A DNA stretch of 64,000 bases from the NCBI GenBank assembly GCA_024710705.1, contig JANJUF010000051.1, positions 1 through 64,000 on the forward strand. Reading direction: 5' to 3'. The notes under the pieces were generated by a model that searched no databases, was not told the DNA's origin, and was given only the letters and a program-made list of their open reading frames with translations. This DNA is from Gemmatimonadaceae bacterium (GTDB lineage: Bacteria; Gemmatimonadota; Gemmatimonadetes; Gemmatimonadales; Gemmatimonadaceae). Position 1 is the stretch's first letter. Each line of letters starts with the position of its first letter. Made by a program: the position numbers and the translations under genes. Positions 52,785-61,533 of the stretch are shown one piece after another.

Positions 52785-53548
52785 CGCCGCCGGAGCAGGC
52801 ACCGCACCTCGGACTCTGGACTCGCGTCGCGATCCTCTCGCGACTGCTGGCCATCCAAGGCGTCTGGAATTACGAGACCATGCTCGGCAACGGCATGGCC
52901 TTCGCCCTCGAGCCGGCCCTGCGCCTGCTCCCCGGCGGCAAAGGGGGCGAGGCGTACCGGGCGGCGTTGGCGCGGCACACCGGTTACTTCAACGCCCACC
53001 CGTATCTGGCGGGCCTGGCCGTCGGGGCGCTCGCTCGCGCCGAGCTGGACGGCGCGCCGGCCGAGCAGATCGAGCGCTTCCGCACCGCGGCGCCCGGACC
53101 ACTGGGATCGGTGGGGGACCGCTTGGTCTGGGCGGGCTGGCTGCCCCTCTGCTCGTCGCTGGCCTTACTTGGGTTCGGATTGGGGATGTCCCCGGCTGGC
53201 GTCGTGCTGCTTTTCCTGATTTCGTATAACTTCGGCCACCTCGGCCTGCGGATTTGGGGGCTGCACGCGGGTTGGCGTCACGGACTCCGGATGGCGCAGG
53301 CCCTTGGCACACCCATACTTCGGCAGGGGCCACCGCATCTCGCACGGGCCACCGCCTTCGTTGCCGGCGTCGCGTTGCCGGTGGCGGCGCAGGGGATCAT
53401 CGGTCCCGGGCGTGCGTGGATGGGCGGGTCGCTCGCGGCCGTCGCCGTGGGCGCCCTTGGCATCACTTGGTTGCATGGCCGGGCCGAAGGGTGGCGCCTC
53501 GCCACCGTCGTGCTGGCCGCCTTCGTCCTCTACTCGGTGCTGCGATGA
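52778..53548 (+). CDS. PTS mannose-family EIID component
   Basis: WNYETMLGNGMAFALEPALRLL, YFNAHPYLAGLAVG, GSVGDRLVW motifs; C-terminal TM segments. Confidence 0.9.
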   Translation: MVTPPEQAPHLGLWTRVAILSRLLAIQGVWNYETMLGNGMAFALEPALRLLPGGKGGEAYRAALARHTGYFNAHPYLAGLAVGALARAELDGAPAEQIERFRTAAPGPLGSVGDRLVWAGWLPLCSSLALLGFGLGMSPAGVVLLFLISYNFGHLGLRIWGLHAGWRHGLRMAQALGTPILRQGPPHLARATAFVAGVALPVAAQGIIGPGRAWMGGSLAAVAVGALGITWLHGRAEGWRLATVVLAAFVLYSVLR

Positions 53549-53814
53549 TGCTGGAGCGTGACGTCGAAGTGGTCAACGCCAACGGGATCCACGCCCGTCC
53601 GGCCGCCGAGATCGTCAAGCTCGCGGCCAAGTACTCGTCGCACATCACGATCGGACGCGACGGGATGGAGGTGAACGGCAAGAGCATCATGGGCGTGATG
53701 ATGCTGGCGGCCGAGTGCGGGTCGACGGTGCGGATCAAGGCGGAGGGGGACGATGCGGCGGCGGCGCTCGAGGCCCTTTCCGTACTGATCTCCTCGCGGT
53801 TTGGAGAGCAGTAG
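53545..53814 (+). CDS. ptsH: Phosphocarrier protein HPr
   Basis: NANGIHARPAAEIVKLAAKY (His site) and NGKSIMGVMML (Ser46-type site). Confidence 0.96.
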   Translation: MMLERDVEVVNANGIHARPAAEIVKLAAKYSSHITIGRDGMEVNGKSIMGVMMLAAECGSTVRIKAEGDDAAAALEALSVLISSRFGEQ

Positions 53815-53817
53815 CAG

Positions 53818-55584
53818 GTGCCCAGCGAACTGCACGGCGTTCCTGCATCTCCCGGCATCGTGGTCGGACCGGCGCATCTCCTGCGCTGGGAGGTGCCGGA
53901 CGTGCGGGCCCGCGTGGTGCGCGACGATGAGATCGAGGGCGAACTCGCACGCCTCCGCGCGGCCACCACGAAGGCCATCGAGCGCCTGCGCGCCGTGAAG
54001 GCGCGCGCCGCCGAGAAGGCGGGGCAGGCGGAGTCGGCGATTTTCGACGTCCAGATCTCCATGCTCGAGGACGCCGAGCTCCGCGAGCAGGTGGAGACGC
54101 TGGTGCGCCAGAACCTGGCCCCGGAGAAGGCCTTCGACATCGTGATGCTCGACTGGCGCGACCACTTCGGGCGCAGCACCAACCCGATGATGCGCGAGCG
54201 CACGGGCGACTTGGTGGACGTGCACATCCGCCTCCTGAGCATCCTGCTCGGCCTACCCGACCACGACCCGGTGGACCTGGCTCCGGGCTCGAACGCGATC
54301 GTGGTGACGCACGACCTGACGCCCAGCCTGACGATGCAGTTGGATCGGCGCGCCATCGCCGGCATCGCGACGGACGCGGGGACGCGCACCTCGCACGTGG
54401 CCATCCTCGCGCGGTCGTTGGGCCTGCCGGCGGTGGTCGGGCTCATCGACGCCACCAGCCGCATCACGTCGGGCGAGCGCGTCATCCTCGATGGTAGCAA
54501 TGGCCGCTTGGTGGTGAAGCCGACGGCGGCCGAGCTCTCGCAGTTTGCCGACCGGGCGCGCCGCGAAGCTGCGGCGCAGGCCGAGCTGGCGACCCTGCTG
54601 GATGCCGAAGCGCTGACCACCGACGGCGTGCACATCTCCCTGCGCGCCAACGTGGATCTCCCCGACGAAGCGGGCGCTGCGGCCGCCGCCGGTGCCGAGG
54701 GCGTGGGGCTGATGCGCACCGAGTTTCTCGTGGTCGGCCGCACCGCGATGCCCACCGAGGACGAGCAGTACGAGGCGTACAAGCGCGTCATCGCCGCCTT
54801 TGGGAAGCACCCGGTGGTGATCCGTACCTACGACGTAGGCGGGGACAAGCTCCCCGTCGGCGGCTTCCCGCACGAGCCGAATCCCTTCCTCGGCTGGCGC
54901 GCGATCCGCATGTGCCTCGACGAGCCTGAACTCTTCAAGGTGCAGCTGCGGGCGATGTTGCGGGCGGCGATGCACGGCGACCTGCGCATCATGCTGCCGC
55001 TGGTCGTCACCGTGGATGAAGTGCGCCAGGCGCGCTTTCTCCTGCTCGAGGCGGCCGACGAACTGACGGCGCGGGGCGTGGCGCATCGGCGCGACGTGCC
55101 GCTGGGCGTCATGGTCGAGACGCCGGCGGCCGCCGTCAGCGTGGACAGCTTCGTGAAGGAGGTCGCGTTCCTGAGCATCGGGACCAACGACCTGGTGCAG
55201 TACACACTGGCGGTGGACCGCGGGAATGCTTCGCTGGTTACGCGGTATACGCCGCTGCATCCGGCGGTCCTGCGTCTCATCGCCCGCACCGTCGAAGTGG
55301 GGGATGGCGCCGGGTTGGAGGTGAGCGTCTGTGGCGAGATGGCCTCGCAGCCGCTGATGGCGTATGCCCTCCTGGGGCTCGGCGTGACCAAGCTGAGCGT
55401 GGCCGCGGTCAGCTTGCCGGCGGTGAAGCGCATTGTGCGTGGTGTGAGCACGGCGGGGGCGGCCACGGCGGCGCGCGCCGCGCTCGACGCTGGGACCGCC
55501 CGCGAGGCGGCGCGGGTGCTCCGTGCAGGACTCCAGGCGGAGCTCGGCGAAGAGCTGCTCGACGGGTTGCTCGGCCTCGGCTGA
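53818..55584 (+). CDS. ptsI: Phosphoenolpyruvate--protein phosphotransferase (EI)
   Basis: [27 protein letters not shown] His motif, [19 protein letters not shown]. Confidence 0.96.
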   Translation: MPSELHGVPASPGIVVGPAHLLRWEVPDVRARVVRDDEIEGELARLRAATTKAIERLRAVKARAAEKAGQAESAIFDVQISMLEDAELREQVETLVRQNLAPEKAFDIVMLDWRDHFGRSTNPMMRERTGDLVDVHIRLLSILLGLPDHDPVDLAPGSNAIVVTHDLTPSLTMQLDRRAIAGIATDAGTRTSHVAILARSLGLPAVVGLIDATSRITSGERVILDGSNGRLVVKPTAAELSQFADRARREAAAQAELATLLDAEALTTDGVHISLRANVDLPDEAGAAAAAGAEGVGLMRTEFLVVGRTAMPTEDEQYEAYKRVIAAFGKHPVVIRTYDVGGDKLPVGGFPHEPNPFLGWRAIRMCLDEPELFKVQLRAMLRAAMHGDLRIMLPLVVTVDEVRQARFLLLEAADELTARGVAHRRDVPLGVMVETPAAAVSVDSFVKEVAFLSIGTNDLVQYTLAVDRGNASLVTRYTPLHPAVLRLIARTVEVGDGAGLEVSVCGEMASQPLMAYALLGLGVTKLSVAAVSLPAVKRIVRGVSTAGAATAARAALDAGTAREAARVLRAGLQAELGEELLDGLLGLG

Positions 55585-55618
55585 CCGCGTTATCGTTCAA
55601 GCACGCGTCGTTCCCTTG

Positions 55619-55639
55619 CGGCCGGCAACTCGCCGGCCG
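55619..55639 (+). terminator. Hairpin between ptsI and metK, possible terminator
   Basis: CGGCCGGC-AACTC-GCCGGCCG perfect 8-bp stem followed by TTCGTTTCTTC. Confidence 0.5.
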
Positions 55640-55669
55640 TTCGTTTCTTCAGCCCAGCCCCTCGCCCAC

Positions 55670-56848
55670 ATGCTGCACCGCCATCTCTTCACGTCGGAGT
55701 CCGTCTCCGAAGGCCATCCCGACAAAGTCGCCGACCAGATCTCCGACGCCGTCCTCGACGCCATGCTGGCGCAGGACCCGGGTTCGCGCGTGGCCTGCGA
55801 GACGATGGTGACCACCGGCTTGGCGACGATCTTCGGCGAGGTGACGACGGCTGCCTGGGTGGACCTGCGGCAGCTGGTGCGCGATACGATCGAGCGTATC
55901 GGCTATACCGATGCCGGCATGGGGTTCGACGCGCATTCCTGCGCGGTGCTCAATGCGCTTGGCCAGCAGTCGCGGGACATCGGCCAGGGTGTGGACACCG
56001 GGGGCGCCGGCGACCAAGGCATGATGTTCGGCTTCGCCTGCGACGAGACGGAGGAACTGATGCCTCTGCCGATCACCCTGGCGCACAAGCTGGTGCACCA
56101 GTTGGCGGACCGTCGCAAGGATGGCACGCTGCCGTGGTTGCGGCCGGATTCGAAGTCGCAGGTCTCGGTGGTGTATGAGAACGGCCGCCCGGTGGAAGTG
56201 GACACCGTCGTCATCTCCACGCAACACGCCGACTCGGTGAGCAACAAGGTCATCCACGAGGCGGTGAAGCGGGACATCATCAACGAGGTGATCCCGCAGG
56301 AACTGCAGGCCAAGAAGATGAAGGTCCACATCAACCCCACGGGGCGCTTCGTGATTGGCGGCCCACACGGCGACGCCGGGCTCACCGGCCGCAAGATCAT
56401 CGTGGACACGTACGGCGGCATGGGGCGCCACGGCGGGGGTGCCTTCTCCGGCAAGGATCCGTCGAAGGTCGATCGCTCGGCGGCCTATGCGGCGCGCTGG
56501 GTGGCGAAGAACATCGTGGCGGCCAAGCTCGCGACCAAGGTGGAGGTGCAGGTGGCCTACGCGATCGGCGTGGCCAAGCCGGTGTCGGTGATGGTGGACA
56601 CCTTCGGTACCAACACGGTGGACGAGCGGCACATCATGCGCGCGGTGAACGAGGTGTTCGACCTCACGCCGAAGGGCATCATCGACGCGCTCGACCTCCG
56701 CAAGCCGATCTACGGTCCAACGGCGGCCTACGGCCACTTCGGGCGCCCGTACGAGAAGGCCGAGCGGTTGGGCAAGAAGGTCCAGCTCTTCACCTGGGAG
56801 CGGACGAACAAGGTGGCGGATCTCCGGCGCGCGGTGCGCGCCGGCTGA
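55670..56848 (+). CDS. metK: S-adenosylmethionine synthase
   Basis: [57 protein letters not shown]. Confidence 0.98.
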   Translation: MLHRHLFTSESVSEGHPDKVADQISDAVLDAMLAQDPGSRVACETMVTTGLATIFGEVTTAAWVDLRQLVRDTIERIGYTDAGMGFDAHSCAVLNALGQQSRDIGQGVDTGGAGDQGMMFGFACDETEELMPLPITLAHKLVHQLADRRKDGTLPWLRPDSKSQVSVVYENGRPVEVDTVVISTQHADSVSNKVIHEAVKRDIINEVIPQELQAKKMKVHINPTGRFVIGGPHGDAGLTGRKIIVDTYGGMGRHGGGAFSGKDPSKVDRSAAYAARWVAKNIVAAKLATKVEVQVAYAIGVAKPVSVMVDTFGTNTVDERHIMRAVNEVFDLTPKGIIDALDLRKPIYGPTAAYGHFGRPYEKAERLGKKVQLFTWERTNKVADLRRAVRAG

Positions 56849-56868
56849 GCCGGCCAAGCCCCGCTGAA

Positions 56869-57366
56869 ATGATTGAGGTCACGGTCAGCCGCATCGGCGT
56901 GGACGCGCAGTCCCAGGCGTTCGTCGTGATCCTGGAGGAGCGCGCGGGCACGCGCGCCCTCCCCATCTGGATCGGCCGGCCGGAAGCCGAGGCCATCGCC
57001 GCCCATCTCAACGACGTGAAGCGCGACCGGCCGATGACCCACGACCTGGCGGCGTCGCTCGTCACCGGCCTCGGCGGCCTCCTGCGGCGCGTGCAGATCA
57101 CGCGCGTGGTGCAGGGGACCTTCATCGGCGAGTTGCATATCGCGCGCGGCGGGACCAGCATCGTGGTGGATGCGCGTCCGTCGGACGCGATTGCCATCGC
57201 CCTGCGGCTGGAGGCACCCATCTTCGTGGCCGAGCCCTTGCTCGACGAAGAGGATGGCGACACGCCAGACGAAGCACCTGTCGACCCTGACCATCTCTCC
57301 GCGGAGGAGCTGCAGCGCCATCTGGCGAAGCTGCGCCCCGAGGATTTCGGACGATTCAATCCATGA
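56869..57366 (+). CDS. Bifunctional nuclease (BFN/DUF151) family protein
   Basis: ALPIWIGRPEAEAIAAHL, RPMTHDLAASLV, VDARPSDAIAIALRLEAPIFVAE. Confidence 0.9.
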   Translation: MIEVTVSRIGVDAQSQAFVVILEERAGTRALPIWIGRPEAEAIAAHLNDVKRDRPMTHDLAASLVTGLGGLLRRVQITRVVQGTFIGELHIARGGTSIVVDARPSDAIAIALRLEAPIFVAEPLLDEEDGDTPDEAPVDPDHLSAEELQRHLAKLRPEDFGRFNP

Positions 57367-58538
57367 TGCTGTCGCTCCGCGGTTGCTGTGTCCTCGCGCT
57401 CACCGCGCTCGTCGCGCTCGTCGCGCTCACGCCGTCGCTGGAGGCGCAGGGCACGGCCCGCGTCCTCGAGGGGCGCATCACGCGTCCCGGCGCGGCGGGG
57501 CGGGCAATTCCCGTCGTCGGCGAGTGGGCCGTGTTGCACCGGGTGGGGAGCGACGCGGCCGCGCCGCTCGACTCGATGCGGACGCGCGCCGACGGCGGCT
57601 TCAGTTTCCGGTACCGAGCGACGGGCGACAGCAACGCGGTGTATTTCGTGAGCACCACGCGCGGCGGTGTGGCCTACTTCACGCCGCCGACCCGCGAGAC
57701 CAGTGTACGCGGCGGCACGGCCGACCTGACCGTGTTCGACACCACCAGCGGTCCCGTACCCATCACCGTCCGCGGTCGCCATCTCATCGTCACCGCGCCC
57801 GACTCGGCCACCGGTACCACCCGCACGGTGATCGAGGTCTACGAGCTGAGCAATGACTCGACGATCACGCGCGTGCCAGGGCAGTCGCAGACGCCGACGT
57901 TCGAGGCCCCGCTTCCCGAGGGCGTCATCAATGTGATGGGCGGGCAGGGCGACATTTCACCGGACGCCGTGCGCGCCGACGAGGGTCGGGTGCGCGTATG
58001 GGCCCCGATTGCGCCGGGGCTCAAGCAGTTCTCCTTCACCTATGAGTTCCCCGCGTCGCGCACGGCGATCGCCGCGCCGGTGGAGACGTCGATTCCGGTG
58101 TTGGAAGTCTTGGTGGAGGATCCGCGTGGCACCGCCGTCGGAGCGGGGCTCACCGAAGTGGATCCGGTGCAGGTGGATGGACGGCCGTTCAAGCGTTTCC
58201 TGGCGCAGGATGTCGCGCCGCCGGGCTTGGTCGAGATCACCACGCCGGGCGCCGAGGCCACGGCAGGTAGCCTGCGGCTGATGCTAGTGGTCACCGCCAT
58301 CGGCGCTGCGATGCTGCTCGGCCTGGGCATGGCGTTCATGCGCGGCGGGCCCAAGGCTTTTTCGCGGCGCCGCAACGATGATCCGGAGCGGCTGGCACTC
58401 GAAATCGCCGCACTCGATGCCGCCTACGAGGCCATTGCCGCGCCGAGCGAGCAGGAGAAGGCCGAGCACTACCTGAAGCGTGCGCATTTGAAGGGGCGCC
58501 TGAGCAACGCGCTTGCGAAGCGCGACGGCTTGGCGTAG
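57363..58538 (+). CDS. Hypothetical secreted/membrane protein with carboxypeptidase-regulatory-like N-terminus
   Basis: Signal peptide ending LEAQG, beta-rich N-terminal part, C-terminal TM (LMLVVTAIGAAMLLGLGMAFM) and cytoplasmic helix. Confidence 0.55.
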   Translation: MMLSLRGCCVLALTALVALVALTPSLEAQGTARVLEGRITRPGAAGRAIPVVGEWAVLHRVGSDAAAPLDSMRTRADGGFSFRYRATGDSNAVYFVSTTRGGVAYFTPPTRETSVRGGTADLTVFDTTSGPVPITVRGRHLIVTAPDSATGTTRTVIEVYELSNDSTITRVPGQSQTPTFEAPLPEGVINVMGGQGDISPDAVRADEGRVRVWAPIAPGLKQFSFTYEFPASRTAIAAPVETSIPVLEVLVEDPRGTAVGAGLTEVDPVQVDGRPFKRFLAQDVAPPGLVEITTPGAEATAGSLRLMLVVTAIGAAMLLGLGMAFMRGGPKAFSRRRNDDPERLALEIAALDAAYEAIAAPSEQEKAEHYLKRAHLKGRLSNALAKRDGLA

Positions 58539-58558
58539 GCTTCACCCACAATCGAAGA

Positions 58559-58710
58559 GCGAACGCGGGACACGGAAGCCGGTGTGAAACCGGCGCGGCC
58601 CCGCCACTGTGACGGGTAGCATTCGTCCGACTCGAGTACAGCCACTGGATCCCGCGGGATCTGGGAAGGCGAGTCGGATGGCCCGGAGCCAGGAGACGAC
58701 CCACGTTCGC
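58559..58710 (+). ncRNA. Cobalamin riboswitch aptamer
   Basis: GGAAGCCGGTGTGAAACCGGCGCGGCCCCGCCACTGTGACGGG, GCCACTGG...CTGGGAAGGC, GAGCCAGGAGAC core; P1 GCGAACG (58559-58565)/CGTTCGC (58704-58710); upstream of btuFCDB. Confidence 0.96.
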
Positions 58711-58753
58711 GCCACATTCGCACCCTCGGGGGAGGGTACGTGGCGTCAGGGAT

Positions 58754-58777
58754 GATCGGACCGCTGGTGGTCCGATC
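58754..58777 (+). promoter_or_regulatory. Perfect 9-bp hairpin between aptamer and terminator
   Basis: GATCGGACC-GCTGGT-GGTCCGATC. Confidence 0.6.
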
Positions 58778-58791
58778 GGCCGACGTGCACT

Positions 58792-58825
58792 CGGGCTCTC
58801 TCCCAACTGGGAAGGAGCCCGTTTT
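58792..58825 (+). terminator. Rho-independent terminator of the cobalamin riboswitch expression platform
   Basis: CGGGCTCTCTCCCAACTGGGAAGGAGCCCG followed by TTTT, directly before the btuF start. Confidence 0.8.
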
Positions 58826-58826
58826 C

Positions 58827-59735
58827 GTGTCGGAACCTGTCCGTCTCTTTTCGCGCGTGATGCTCGCGGCCGCCGCGCTCGTCGCGCTCTCCGCCTGTGC
58901 CGGCGAGCGCGCGGCGGCCGGCAGCGATCCGCTCGTGGATGACTTCGGCGACACCCTGCGCCTGCGCGCGCCGGCCACCCGCATCGTCTCGCTCAATCCG
59001 GTCACCACCGAGCTGTTGTTCGCCCTCGGGGCCGGCGCTCGGCTGGTGGGACGCACCAGTTGGGATCTCTTCCCCGAGCAAGCGCGCGCCGTACCTGACA
59101 TGGGCGCCGGGATGGGGCCGAACATCGAGGCTGTGATCGGGCAGCGGCCCGACCTGGTAATCCTCTACGCGAGCGAGTCGAACCGCCGCGCGGCACAACA
59201 GTTCCAGGCCGCTGGCATCCCGACGCTCACGTACCGGACGGATCGCATCGAGGACCTGCAGCGCGTGATCCCGGTGATCGCCGCGGCCATCGGCGCCGAC
59301 TCAATCGGACGGCTGGTGCGGGATTCGGTGATGGCGTCGGTCGAGTCGGTGCGCGCACTGAGCCGACCGGCGCGTGCGCCGCGGGCCTTCTGGCACATCT
59401 GGGAGACGCCACTGATGACGATCGGTGGTGGCAGCTACCTCAGCGAACTGCTCGAGGTGGCCGGCGCCGAGAATGTGTTCGGTGACCTCGCTGCGCCCTC
59501 GCCGCAGGTGTCGCTCGAGGAGGTTGCGCGGCGCAATCCCGACGTGGTGCTCGCCGGCCCCAATAGTGCTGCGCGCATTCGCCGTTCGCCGGCCTGGCAG
59601 AGCGTGCGGGCCGTGCGTGAAGGGCGCGTGGTCGTGATCGATACGCTCATCGTCGGCCGGCCGGGTGTGCGAGTAGGCGAGACGGCGCGCTTCCTGCGCC
59701 GCGTGCTGGTGGACTCCCTCATGATCCCGCGCTGA
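58827..59735 (+). CDS. btuF: Cobalamin ABC transporter substrate-binding protein
   Basis: GTG 58827 (or ATG 58860); lipobox-like ALSAC; RIVSLNPVTTELLFALGAGARLVGRT, periplasmic binding protein fold. Confidence 0.9.
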   Translation: MSEPVRLFSRVMLAAAALVALSACAGERAAAGSDPLVDDFGDTLRLRAPATRIVSLNPVTTELLFALGAGARLVGRTSWDLFPEQARAVPDMGAGMGPNIEAVIGQRPDLVILYASESNRRAAQQFQAAGIPTLTYRTDRIEDLQRVIPVIAAAIGADSIGRLVRDSVMASVESVRALSRPARAPRAFWHIWETPLMTIGGGSYLSELLEVAGAENVFGDLAAPSPQVSLEEVARRNPDVVLAGPNSAARIRRSPAWQSVRAVREGRVVVIDTLIVGRPGVRVGETARFLRRVLVDSLMIPR

Positions 59736-59736
59736 C

Positions 59737-60711
59737 GTGCAGGCGCGCCATTGGCTCCTGTTGGCTGCTGCCGTCCTCGTGGCGGTGCTGTTCGGCGTGG
59801 CCGGCGGTGCCGTGCCGCTCGAGCTTGCCGAGGTCGTGCGCGCGCTCTTCGGTGCAGGGGACGCGACCACGCAGGCCATCGTGCAGAACCTCCGCTTGCC
59901 ACGCGTGGCGCTGGGGCTGGCGGTTGGGGCGGGGCTCGCGGCGAGCGGCACGGCCCTGCAGGCCACGCTGCGGAACCCGCTGGCCGAGCCGTATTTGCTC
60001 GGCGTATCCGGTGGTGCGGCAGCTGGCGCCGTGGCCGCCGTGACGCTCGGGATCGCCTCGCCGCTCCTCCTGCCGTTGGCCGCCTTCGTGGGTGCGGCGG
60101 TTGCGGTGGTGATCGTGCTCCTCGTGGCGCGCGCCGTGGCGGGGCACGCCGACCCGCGCGTGCTGCTGATGGCTGGCGTGGTGGTCGGCGCCTTCTGCAC
60201 GGCGCTGATCATGGTGGCGCTTGCCACGGCACCGGAGAACACCGTGCGCGGTGCGCTCTGGTGGATGATGGGGTCGCTCGGTGACGCCCAATGGCGCAGC
60301 GTGCGCTGGGTGGCCGCGTACGTAGCGCTGGGCATTGCGCTCCTGGTGATCTGGGCCCGCGACGTGGATGTGCTGGCCCTTGGCGATGAGGCTGCCGCCT
60401 CGCTCGGGCTGCCGGTGGAGCGGGTCACGCGCCGCATCTATTTCGCGGCATCGCTGCTGGCGGCTGCCACGGTGGCGGGCGCGGGACTCATCGGCTTCGT
60501 CGGATTGATCGTGCCGGCCATCGCCCGCGCCCTGGGGGCGCGAAATACGCGCCAGACAATCGCCGCGGCGGCGCTCGCCGGCGCCGCGCTGGTGGTGCTC
60601 GCCGACCTCGTCGCCCGCACGGTCCTGCGGCCGGCAGAGCTGCCCCTCGGCGCCGTGACCGCGCTCATCGGCGTGCCGTTCTTCCTGTGGCGGCTGCGGA
60701 GGCTCCGATGA
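59737..60711 (+). CDS. btuC: Cobalamin ABC transporter permease
   Basis: NLRLPRVALGLAVGAGLAASGTALQATLRNPLAEPYLLGVSGGAA, GLIGFVGLIVPAIAR FecCD-type motifs. Confidence 0.93.
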   Translation: MQARHWLLLAAAVLVAVLFGVAGGAVPLELAEVVRALFGAGDATTQAIVQNLRLPRVALGLAVGAGLAASGTALQATLRNPLAEPYLLGVSGGAAAGAVAAVTLGIASPLLLPLAAFVGAAVAVVIVLLVARAVAGHADPRVLLMAGVVVGAFCTALIMVALATAPENTVRGALWWMMGSLGDAQWRSVRWVAAYVALGIALLVIWARDVDVLALGDEAAASLGLPVERVTRRIYFAASLLAAATVAGAGLIGFVGLIVPAIARALGARNTRQTIAAAALAGAALVVLADLVARTVLRPAELPLGAVTALIGVPFFLWRLRRLR

Positions 60712-61496
60712 TCCGCTTCGAGGACGTGGTCCTGCGCTACTCCGGCGCGGCGACGGCGGCGGTGAACGGGGTCTCGTTCCATGCGCTGCGCGGGCGCGTC
60801 ACAGCCGTCGTCGGACCGAATGGCAGCGGCAAGAGCACGCTGGTGCGGGCGCTGCTCGGCCGAATCGCGACAACCGGCGGCCGCATCACGCTTGACGGCG
60901 CGCCGCTCGACGCCCTGCAACGGCGCCGCATCGCCCAGCAGATGGCGGTCGTGCCGCAGCGCGAGGAGCCGGTCTTTCCGCTCGATGTACGCGAGTATGT
61001 CGCGCTCGGGCGGCATCCCCACGGCGGTCCGTTCTCCGGGCGCGACGCGGCGGACCGCGAGGCCATCGCCCGGGCGGTGGAGCGCGCCGCGGTGGCCGAG
61101 TTTCTCGACCGCACCACCGACGCGCTCTCCGGCGGCGAATGGCAACGCGTGCGCATCGCCCGCGCGCTGGCGCAGGGCGGTACGGCGCTCGTACTCGACG
61201 AACCCACGACCTTCCTCGACATCGCGCATGAGATGGCGGTGTTCGAGCTGCTCGACTCCCTCGCCCGCGAGGGATTGGCCGTCCTGCTCGTGAGCCACCA
61301 GCTCAACCTCGTCGCCCGCTTCGCCGATCACATCGTGCTCATGCACCGCGGCGCGGTGGCCGCCGCCGGCACGCCGGCCGACGTGATGCGCGGCGAGATC
61401 CTCGAGCGCGTCTACGAGTGGCCCCTCGTCATCTCCCGCGATCCGGCCGTCGGCGCACCGGTACTGGTGCCGCTGCGCAATCGCGGTGCTCGGTAG
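60708..61496 (+). CDS. btuD: Cobalamin ABC transporter ATP-binding protein
   Basis: VGPNGSGKSTLVRALLG Walker A, LSGGEWQRVRIARAL signature, LVLDEPTTFLD Walker B. Confidence 0.93.
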   Translation: MIRFEDVVLRYSGAATAAVNGVSFHALRGRVTAVVGPNGSGKSTLVRALLGRIATTGGRITLDGAPLDALQRRRIAQQMAVVPQREEPVFPLDVREYVALGRHPHGGPFSGRDAADREAIARAVERAAVAEFLDRTTDALSGGEWQRVRIARALAQGGTALVLDEPTTFLDIAHEMAVFELLDSLAREGLAVLLVSHQLNLVARFADHIVLMHRGAVAAAGTPADVMRGEILERVYEWPLVISRDPAVGAPVLVPLRNRGAR

Positions 61497-61533
61497 TCCC
61501 TCGTTCTTCCCTTCACACCTCTCTCCTCGTCCG

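Noticed and set aside
55619-55639. SAM riboswitch upstream of metK
   Set aside because: Only a simple 8-bp hairpin is visible; no SAM-aptamer conserved core was recognised
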